From assembly GCA_031266695.1 (NCBI GenBank), contig JAISAK010000031.1:1-5311 (forward strand): 5,311 nucleotides of DNA, written 5' to 3'. Shown in pieces: positions 1 through 5,311 of the stretch. The first letter of the stretch is position 1, and each line of letters begins with the position of its first letter. This DNA comes from Treponema sp. GTDB lineage: Bacteria > Spirochaetota > Spirochaetia > Treponematales > Breznakiellaceae. The position numbers and the translations under genes are program-made. The notes under the pieces are model-generated. The model did not search any database. It was not told where the DNA came from and saw nothing but the letters and a program-made list of their open reading frames with translations.

Positions 1-3000
1 GTGGACGAGCTGAACCGGGCGGGCCGGGAGGAAGCGCGGGAGATGCTCCGGGAGCGGGCTGACGCGATACTCGCCGATCCCGGTATTCCCCTTGAGGATA
101 AGGCCCGAACGGTATTTGATGAGGCGGGAAGGGCCCTGCTTCAGGCGGCGGAGGCTGACCCCGGTGAAAACCCCGTTGAATACCTGAAAGCCCGCGCCCG
201 GCTGCTGGGCACCACGGCGGAACGGAACCGGATCACGGGCCAGCTTGACGAGCTTGCCCGGATTTACCCCCCGGAGGCCAACAAATACCTTGCCCCCAAC
301 GGCAAGCCGAGCAATCTGAACCACGCCCAGTGGTATGCGGTACGGACACCCTCTTTCAAGGAGTGGTTTGGCGATTGGGAAAGGCTGGAAATGATAGCCC
401 AGCTTGAAAACACAACGCCGGAAAGAATTCAGGCCGGTGATCCAATAAACCAAAAAGCGGCGGAAGATATAGCGCGTTCTTTCAAAGCCTTGAAAAATGT
501 GGATGGACGTATCGCCGAGTTACCGGTAAATACCATCGGGAAGTTGTTTGGGCATAAAAACTATGATTTTTCCCGTATTATTGAGAGCATACCCGGTCTC
601 TATGAAACTGCTGTTTTGGGATGGTCTGAACCAGAAATAATGAAAGAAGGGCATAAGCCCCACCCCAATATAAAGGCATACCACCACTATTTGAACAAGT
701 TTACCGATGGCTCCGGTGAATATTTTATCAGAATTACGGTCAACGAAGAAAAGGCTAAACCGGGAAAAACAGGGAAAAATTTGGTTCATTCGGCTGCCAT
801 CAGTGACATAGCCATATATAAAAAAGGCGATCACTCACAACGTATCCGGGTTATTAGCCCGGGCGAAGCGAGCCCATCGCCCTTCATTGATTCAAAACTA
901 GTGCAATTTTTTGAATCTGTCAACCCCTCCGAAGTCTCCCAAATCCGGGATGCCAACGGGGAACCCCTGGCGGTGTATCATGGGACCGAAAAAGATGAAT
1001 TATCGGTTTTTAATACAGGAGAACATACCGGATATGCCGGAAGAAAACAATCGGGGGCGTTTTTTTCCGCCGATAAAGAGTATGCGAATTCGTATGGGGA
1101 AAATTTAACCGCCGCGTTTCTTAACATAAAAAACCCTTTAGTAACAACTGAATATTCCGACATATCGATGCTGAATGATGACAGAATAAACAGCCTTAGG
1201 GGAAAATATGACGGGGTTGTTTTTAACGACATAGCGGATGGAACTCCCTATGCTCCGAAAGAAGATTCCTTGTTTTCGGAAATAGCCGTATTCTCCCCCG
1301 CACAGATAAAATCCGCCACGGACAACGCCGGGACATTCAGCGGCGATAATCCGTCTATCCTTTTTCAGGACGGCGACCGCGACATGATGGAGGAAGCGGC
1401 GGAATTTAAAAATGGCAAGGAATACAGGGCCTTTGTTGAATTCATGTATAACGGAAGCATACCGGGATATGAAGCAGAAACAGCGGGGCTTTCAGACGCG
1501 GCGGTTAACGCCTGGTACGATGAGTTTGTGAAGAAGGCAAAACTGGCCGCCAAGAGCGGGGAACAGGGCGGCGGAACCTCCCCGGGAGGAAACCTTGCAC
1601 CGGCGGACATAGACCTCGAGTTTAACGGGCTGATAGGCGAAAAGGGAAAACTTGATGAATTTGTAAAAAGGCTGACGGATACGCATAACGAAAACTATGA
1701 CAACTGGCAAGCGGTAGATGAGGAGGATGAAGCGGAACGCGGCAGACAGATGGAAAATACCGGTACGTTACGCCGGAAACTCACCCATCCCACATGGCAA
1801 TCGGTCTTTAAGGCCAACGGGGACATAGGGCCGATCCAGCGTAAACAACTGCTGACGCTGATCCGCAGAGCGCCGAGGGATTACCGGGCAATTTACGCGG
1901 ATGTAATGGAGCGGCCAGAATTCGCGGTAAGCGCGGAGGATACCACGGCGGCGGCCCTGAAGTACCGCATTACCGACAGCCGCAGGGAGGACATTGACAG
2001 CCTTTCCCCCGAAAAGCTGCGGCAGTTGGCCGAACAGCTTGACATAGAAGACTATGCGGAAAAGGTCAGAACCGGGCGGGCGTTGTATAACGATCCGGCA
2101 GAAAGGGCGTACATAAAACAGCTTCAGGATCAAATCAAAGAAATAGAACAAACACTGAAGGAAACCGGGGCGGACCGGCAGGAAGACAACGCATACCTGG
2201 AACGCATAGCCGGGAGACAGTTTGTAGAGACCCTTGATCGGGCGGTTGCGGCCCGTGAAGAAATCAGACGGAGCAAGGACAGCCTTGATAAAGCCATAGC
2301 GGCCCAGAAGAAGGATGCCCGCGTTTTTATATATAAGGCGCAGCGGGCAACTGCGAACTATAACAGCATAGTCCAAACCCTCGAATCGCTTGCAAAGGCC
2401 CGGAAGCTGGAACTGAATGTCAGGGATACCCTGGAAAACCAGCGGGTACATGACGCGGTACAGGCCGCCAGGAAGGAATTAAAAACCGAGTCCAGGGAAA
2501 AGATAGACGCGCTAAAGGACGAGGTTAAGAAGGTAAGGGCGCGGGAACGGACTAAAGCTTCCCTTCAAAAAAAATTCGCGGTAATCATGGCCGTCAAAGA
2601 GTTGAAAGCCTATCAGGAGGACTTGAAAGAACGGCAGAAAAATCAGAAGGAGCATACCCGCGCAAAGAACGCCGTAGTAAAAAGAATATTCCGCCCGGTA
2701 AACCCCCGCGAAGTGAACGCCGAACAGGGCCGGGCTGCGGCGATAATTCAAAGGTTTGCGGAACCGTCCATGCTGGAGGGCATAGACCGCTTTATCGGCG
2801 GGATTGAAAAGCCCTACCTCCGCACGATTTTTGAAACGTGGAAAATAGACGAGATTCTCCGCGCCGGGATTGTGAAAGATAAAACGAGGGCCACCAGGGA
2901 GAAAATGACCCGGTTGTTTGGCAAAGAGAGCTTTGATCATTTAACCAATGAAGAAAGGAAATACCTCTACCGGGTAATACCGCCTAAAGATTGGGCAACG

Positions 3001-5311
3001 GCCCTGGGGCTGGAAAGTATAATCGACCGGAGGAACGAAAACTACCCGGCAACGAACGGCCAGGCGGAACAGCAAACCGCTTTCAAATACCTGCCCCCCG
3101 ATGTTTATTACCGGATATTGGACAAGCCATTTTCCGAATGGACGCTGGAAGAAGGGGAGGAACTGGCGAAGATTATAGACGACCTAATTGTCCGGGGCAA
3201 AGAGATTTACAAAGCCAATGTCGATGCGGAAAGAATAAGGATCAAAGAGTATCAAAGGGCCGTGGTAAGGACAATCAGCACGATAAAAGATCGCGGCCTG
3301 CAGGACAGCCCCGGCGACAGCCCTGAAGAACGGGCAAGGAAGAAGGCCGGAAGGGAAAAGATACTCAGCAAATTCGATGAGGGAATCGGTGGGACCGCCC
3401 AGGCCCGGGCGCGGCGCAGAAGATTTAAGGGGCCTCTTTTTGGCTACGCTGATATGAATATGTATCATTATGCGCGGATGCTGGATAACGGGGACGCAAA
3501 CGGAAAGAACAGCGCCGTGCTTTACCGGGGGGCCGCAGACGCATACAACGCGAAGATGGCGGCGATAGACGCCAGAACGGAAAGAATAGAAAAAGTCATG
3601 AACGAACAGAAGATTACCAAAACAGAATTATGGGAAAAAACCGTTGAATTTGATTTCAAAATGGATTCGGGAAAAAGCGCCCTTACGGCGGCGGAATTGA
3701 TCGGTTTCCTAAGCGCCGCCCGTGACGAGTATTCCCGCGAAGCTGTTATTTACGGAAATCTTTTATCTGAACAGGAGCGGGGATTTTATCAAAATGATGA
3801 GATGACGATGGCTGAACTGGCCCCCCTGTACGAACTGGCCGAGGGGCGCTTTGAGCAGGTAAGGAAGGCGGCGGAACAACTGATAGCGGACAATCCCAAG
3901 TACCGCCAGCTTATGGATGCCGTCAACGCCGATTTTTCCGAAGGAGGGCAGCGGTTAAGCGAAGCCCTTGTCCGGTACAATAACTCCTATATGCCCATTG
4001 TTGACAATTACTTTATGATGATCAGGGAGGCCCCCGTAACCGTACAAAGCGCGGACAAGGATCTTGCGAAGGATTTAATGGGAGCTTCCTCCGGCGCGTT
4101 TAATTTATTCGTGGAAAGGGGTTTCACCAACCAGCGGAAATCGATACCCCCGCAGTACCAGACCGCGATCAAGCTTGACATCCTCGGCGTATGGACGGAA
4201 GCCGTAAGCAGGGAAGAACATTTTATGGCATACGGCCAGTTGGTCAAGGACCTTAACGCGATATACAAAGGGAACCGCCAGGTAACAGACGCGATACAGC
4301 GCCGGTACGGCCAAAACGCGGTAGATTATATAAACAAGTACATCAACGAACTGGCAAACCCGAACCCGGAAAGGGTAAGGTCCCAGTTCGACAAGGCAAT
4401 CAAAGCGATGCGCGGAAACACAGCCGCCGCGTACCTGGGCTGGAAAGTTTCAAGCATCGTAAAACAATTTATAACCAGCCCCGCCCCGTTCTTTGGTTAT
4501 ATGAACCCCCTGGAATATTGGGGGGCGTTCGCGGAATTCATAACCCACAAGGAAGAAAGCTGGAAAGAAATCACCGGATTAAGCGAGCACATGAAACACC
4601 GCAGCGCGAACCTTTTAACCGATCTGGTGAAGGAACAGGCAAAGCAGCGGTTTGAAAACAAAGTGGACGCGGCAATCAGCAAAATAAACGAGCGGGGCAT
4701 AAAAGGGCTGGAATGGATAGACCGGATGTGCGTAGCCCCCGGATGGCTGGTTTTATACCGGAAAGAGCTTAGGCGGTTGACCAGCGGCAATACAGGTGTT
4801 ACTCTGACAGAGAGGGATGCCAGAGTAAAAGCCGCTGAATATGCTGATGATATAATAAGGGCGACACAGCCATCCGCACGGCCCGAGGATATAGCCCCGC
4901 TTTTCAAGGGCAATAGCGAACTTGGCAAGGCTTTTCTGCAATTCACCCAGAGCCTTAATATAATATGGCAGAATATCCGGTATGACGTACCGCAGATGAT
5001 CCGCGACCGCCGCTATAACAACGCTGCCGGAATGATCATGGGCTATGTCCTTGCCGGAATCATGCTTGGCGCTGTTACAGAATGGTTTGATGACGATGAT
5101 GACGAGAAGGAAAGGGCGAAAAAAATCGCAAAATGGGCGACATTGCAGTTTACCGATTCTTTCCCGATCATCGGCGGTGAGGCTACACAATTAGCGGAAT
5201 TGCTTATAACCGGCAAGATGAAATATCGGGGCGGGCTGAACCTGATCCCCGCGTTTCAGAAAATAAGGTATGCCGGCGAAGGCATGATTAAAGGCATCCA
5301 TGAAAAAGATT
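1..5311 (+). CDS. Giant phage-type polyvalent protein, partial at both ends, with LPD3/BECR-like and ADP-ribosyltransferase domains
   Basis: Frame 1 is open for 1770 codons with no stop. The first codon is GTG, but no upstream sequence is visible, so I treat the gene as 5'-partial; it runs off the 3' end mid-codon. Domains in order: charged helices (1-93); the polyvalent motif ending WFGDWE (94-127); an LPD3/BECR-like alpha/beta domain (about 160-290); an ART-PolyVal-type ADP-ribosyltransferase (about 314-446); the linker NPSILFQ (450-456); a helical linker containing a Gly-rich hinge (about 520-532); a coiled-coil-like segment (701-890); a long helical region (890-1660); and one hydrophobic helix (1675-1693) followed by DDDDDE. 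The closing residues, with SFPIIGGE near 1720-1727 and a later NLIPAF, resemble the last part of LPD38-type phage proteins, so the true C terminus is probably not far beyond the window. In known polyvalent families such proteins are thought to enter the new host with the DNA and modify or cut host targets. That role is inferred here. Only one cysteine (C1577) occurs. The coding assignment is firm; the function is a family-level inference. Confidence 0.95.
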   Translation, partial: MDELNRAGREEAREMLRERADAILADPGIPLEDKARTVFDEAGRALLQAAEADPGENPVEYLKARARLLGTTAERNRITGQLDELARIYPPEANKYLAPNGKPSNLNHAQWYAVRTPSFKEWFGDWERLEMIAQLENTTPERIQAGDPINQKAAEDIARSFKALKNVDGRIAELPVNTIGKLFGHKNYDFSRIIESIPGLYETAVLGWSEPEIMKEGHKPHPNIKAYHHYLNKFTDGSGEYFIRITVNEEKAKPGKTGKNLVHSAAISDIAIYKKGDHSQRIRVISPGEASPSPFIDSKLVQFFESVNPSEVSQIRDANGEPLAVYHGTEKDELSVFNTGEHTGYAGRKQSGAFFSADKEYANSYGENLTAAFLNIKNPLVTTEYSDISMLNDDRINSLRGKYDGVVFNDIADGTPYAPKEDSLFSEIAVFSPAQIKSATDNAGTFSGDNPSILFQDGDRDMMEEAAEFKNGKEYRAFVEFMYNGSIPGYEAETAGLSDAAVNAWYDEFVKKAKLAAKSGEQGGGTSPGGNLAPADIDLEFNGLIGEKGKLDEFVKRLTDTHNENYDNWQAVDEEDEAERGRQMENTGTLRRKLTHPTWQSVFKANGDIGPIQRKQLLTLIRRAPRDYRAIYADVMERPEFAVSAEDTTAAALKYRITDSRREDIDSLSPEKLRQLAEQLDIEDYAEKVRTGRALYNDPAERAYIKQLQDQIKEIEQTLKETGADRQEDNAYLERIAGRQFVETLDRAVAAREEIRRSKDSLDKAIAAQKKDARVFIYKAQRATANYNSIVQTLESLAKARKLELNVRDTLENQRVHDAVQAARKELKTESREKIDALKDEVKKVRARERTKASLQKKFAVIMAVKELKAYQEDLKERQKNQKEHTRAKNAVVKRIFRPVNPREVNAEQGRAAAIIQRFAEPSMLEGIDRFIGGIEKPYLRTIFETWKIDEILRAGIVKDKTRATREKMTRLFGKESFDHLTNEERKYLYRVIPPKDWATALGLESIIDRRNENYPATNGQAEQQTAFKYLPPDVYYRILDKPFSEWTLEEGEELAKIIDDLIVRGKEIYKANVDAERIRIKEYQRAVVRTISTIKDRGLQDSPGDSPEERARKKAGREKILSKFDEGIGGTAQARARRRRFKGPLFGYADMNMYHYARMLDNGDANGKNSAVLYRGAADAYNAKMAAIDARTERIEKVMNEQKITKTELWEKTVEFDFKMDSGKSALTAAELIGFLSAARDEYSREAVIYGNLLSEQERGFYQNDEMTMAELAPLYELAEGRFEQVRKAAEQLIADNPKYRQLMDAVNADFSEGGQRLSEALVRYNNSYMPIVDNYFMMIREAPVTVQSADKDLAKDLMGASSGAFNLFVERGFTNQRKSIPPQYQTAIKLDILGVWTEAVSREEHFMAYGQLVKDLNAIYKGNRQVTDAIQRRYGQNAVDYINKYINELANPNPERVRSQFDKAIKAMRGNTAAAYLGWKVSSIVKQFITSPAPFFGYMNPLEYWGAFAEFITHKEESWKEITGLSEHMKHRSANLLTDLVKEQAKQRFENKVDAAISKINERGIKGLEWIDRMCVAPGWLVLYRKELRRLTSGNTGVTLTERDARVKAAEYADDIIRATQPSARPEDIAPLFKGNSELGKAFLQFTQSLNIIWQNIRYDVPQMIRDRRYNNAAGMIMGYVLAGIMLGAVTEWFDDDDDEKERAKKIAKWATLQFTDSFPIIGGEATQLAELLITGKMKYRGGLNLIPAFQKIRYAGEGMIKGIHEKD
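280..381 (+). other. Polyvalent-protein linker motif (NKYLAPNGKPS ... WFGDWE) within the giant CDS
   Basis: Residues 94-127 read NKYLAPNGKPS, then HAQWYAVRTPSFK, then EWFGDWE. From memory, this motif recurs in phage and conjugative-element polyvalent proteins, normally just before a segment of the type 'DENGEPLVVYHGT' that opens an ART domain. It probably marks a boundary between the upstream part of the protein and the effector cassette. Its own biochemical role is not known to me. In this protein the usual partner segment (DANGEPLAVYHGT) does not follow directly but appears about 190 residues later. Confidence 0.7.
478..870 (+). other. LPD3 / phage BECR-nuclease-like domain within the giant CDS
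   Basis: Residues about 160-290 form a compact alpha/beta unit. It has an N-terminal helical part with GKLFGHKNYD (180-189); a middle part with LGWSE (206-210) and the polar, His-rich GHKPHPNIKAYHHY (217-230); a strand GEYFIRITVNE (239-249); and a closing strand pair around NLVHSAAISDIAIYKKG (260-276). Conserved-looking polar residues are H218, H221, H228/H229, R244, H263, S264 and S268, a pattern that would suit a small RNase-type active site. By recall this is the domain class named LPD3 or phage Barnase-EndoU-ColicinE5/RelE-like (PBECR) in polyvalent proteins. I cannot decide between those names without a profile search, and nuclease activity is inference. Confidence 0.55.
940..1338 (+). 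other. ADP-ribosyltransferase domain (ART-PolyVal type) within the giant CDS
   Basis: Residues about 314-446 carry the order of motifs expected for an H-Y-[EQ] ADP-ribosyltransferase. The first strand ends VYHGT (325-329; H327 is the candidate NAD-binding His). GAFFSADKEYANSYG (352-366) supplies an aromatic-rich second motif, with Y361 or Y365 as the candidate Tyr. FLNIKNPL (373-380) and KYDGVVFND (402-410) are further core strands common in this family. SEIAVFSPAQIKSA (426-439) is the closing strand, with E427 the likely catalytic acid. The domain would transfer ADP-ribose from NAD+ to a host macromolecule, probably after delivery with phage DNA, in a manner comparable to T4 Alt; target and timing are unknown. 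The motif set appears intact, with no frameshift. The downstream TDNAGTF ... NPSILFQ linker (440-456) is also typical of this context. Confidence 0.8.
2101..2670 (+). other. Long coiled-coil-like helical segment within the giant CDS
   Basis: Residues 701-890 are dominated by Lys, Glu, Arg, Gln and Ala with regularly spaced Leu, Ile and Val, and with almost no Pro or Gly over long runs. Examples are IKQLQDQIKEIEQTLKE (705-721) and the Lys/Glu-rich stretch at 821-885. This is the appearance of an extended alpha-helical coiled coil, which would separate the N-terminal effector domains from the C-terminal helical half. The segment ends near KRIFRPVNPREV (894-905), where prolines break the helix. 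No enzymatic motif is visible. Confidence 0.6.
2671..4377 (+). other. Helical polyvalent-protein core, no recognised catalytic motif
   Basis: Residues about 891-1459 are mainly alpha-helical with conserved-looking blocks: IDRFIGGIEKPYLRTIFETW (928-947), LPPDVYYRILDKPFSEWTLEE (about 1031-1051), YHYARMLDNGDANGKNS (about 1155-1171), and LTAAELIGFLSAARDEYSREA (about 1228-1248). The order of these blocks resembles the long helical middle regions of large phage polyvalent proteins. I see no Walker A, HNH, protease or lysozyme signature. The stretch KFDEGIGGTAQARARRRRF (about 1124-1142) is a basic patch and possible nucleic-acid contact. The function is unknown; a scaffold or virion-association role is inferred from the context. 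Confidence 0.45.
4378..5311 (+). other. LPD38-like C-terminal helical region with one hydrophobic (possible membrane) segment
   Basis: Residues about 1460-1770 contain an aromatic-rich helix (AAAYLGWKVSSIVKQF, 1475-1490), then TQPSARPEDIAPLF (1622-1635) and AFLQFTQSLNIIWQN (1644-1658). A hydrophobic stretch follows at 1675-1693 (AAGMIMGYVLAGIMLGAVT), then an acidic run DDDDDE (1697-1702) and a Lys-rich turn. The tail has SFPIIGGE (about 1720-1727) and LNLIPAF (about 1746-1752). This resembles the end region of LPD38-class polyvalent and internal virion proteins, recalled from family patterns rather than from a search. The hydrophobic stretch could span or dip into a membrane, or it may be a buried helix. 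Confidence 0.5.

Noticed and set aside
1..3. GTG at the first base as the true start codon
   Set aside because: No upstream bases are visible to show a ribosome binding site or a stop, and polyvalent proteins usually extend far upstream of the WFGDWE motif, so I treat it as an internal Val codon.
911..1108. Plus-strand frame-2 open stretch of 65 codons
   Set aside because: It overlaps the core motifs of the ART domain (VYHGT, FFSADKEYANSY) in frame 1, which are clearly the coding reading.
1721..1729. GAGGAGG-like string overlapping an out-of-frame ATG
   Set aside because: There is no usable spacing, and the short frame from that ATG meets a stop after about 30 codons. It comes from Glu-rich coding sequence.
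1768..2451. Minus-strand open stretch of 227 codons, the longest antisense frame
   Set aside because: It lies wholly inside the domain-bearing plus-strand ORF and shows no recognisable motif. The coding evidence on the plus strand explains it as a shadow of a GC-rich gene.
2615..2625. AGGAGG followed by in-frame TTG as an internal translation start
   Set aside because: The gap to TTG is only two bases, too short for a working start, and purine-rich Glu/Lys/Arg codons generate such strings by chance.
2512..2940. Minus-strand open stretch of 142 codons
   Set aside because: Shadow of the coiled-coil region: the Lys/Glu-rich plus-strand codons yield Phe/Leu-rich antisense text, which only looks like a hydrophobic protein.
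2991..3326. Plus-strand frame-3 open stretch of 111 codons
   Set aside because: Its Arg/Pro/Gly-rich composition is typical of an off-frame reading, and frame 1 is coding here with conserved-looking helical blocks.
4497..5190. Two overlapping minus-strand open stretches (149 and 145 codons)
   Set aside because: They overlap each other and both oppose the C-terminal helical region of the giant ORF. Neither has a recognisable domain.

Overview
The whole window lies inside one very large protein-coding gene. Plus-strand frame 1 stays open from base 1 to base 5310 (1770 codons, no stop), and neither a certain start nor a stop is present. I see no second gene, RNA gene, CRISPR array, IS element or intergenic gap. 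Open stretches in the other five frames are shadows of this ORF.

The translation has the make-up of a phage or mobile-element 'polyvalent protein': a giant multidomain protein thought to be packaged with, and delivered alongside, phage or conjugative-element DNA. Residue numbers below count from base 1. Residues 1-93 are a charged helical stretch. Residues 94-127 carry a motif that recurs in polyvalent proteins (NKYLAPNGKPS ... FKEWFGDWE). About 160-290 is a compact alpha/beta domain resembling the LPD3 / phage BECR-nuclease group. About 314-446 is an ADP-ribosyltransferase of the ART-PolyVal type (VYHGT ... FFSADKEYANSY ... SEIAVFSPAQIKSA), followed by a typical exit linker ending NPSILFQ. 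About 460-700 is a helical linker, 701-890 a long coiled-coil-like segment, and 890-1770 a long helical region like the C-terminal parts of phage polyvalent or internal virion proteins (LPD38-like at the end). One hydrophobic segment (1675-1693) is followed by an acidic cluster.

The likely design is an effector-bearing N-terminal half joined to a helical delivery or structural C-terminal half. Base composition supports mosaic assembly. Sample 60-base lines in the effector part (about 540-1200) count 35-45% GC, against 58-75% in sampled lines on either side. This suggests the two toxin-like domains were acquired or exchanged as a cassette.

The host is probably a bacterium of about 50-55% GC. 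Heavy use of ATA for Ile and AGG/AGA for Arg within GC-rich DNA, together with the style of the domains, would fit a spirochaete such as a gut Treponema, in a prophage or related element. This taxonomic guess is weak.
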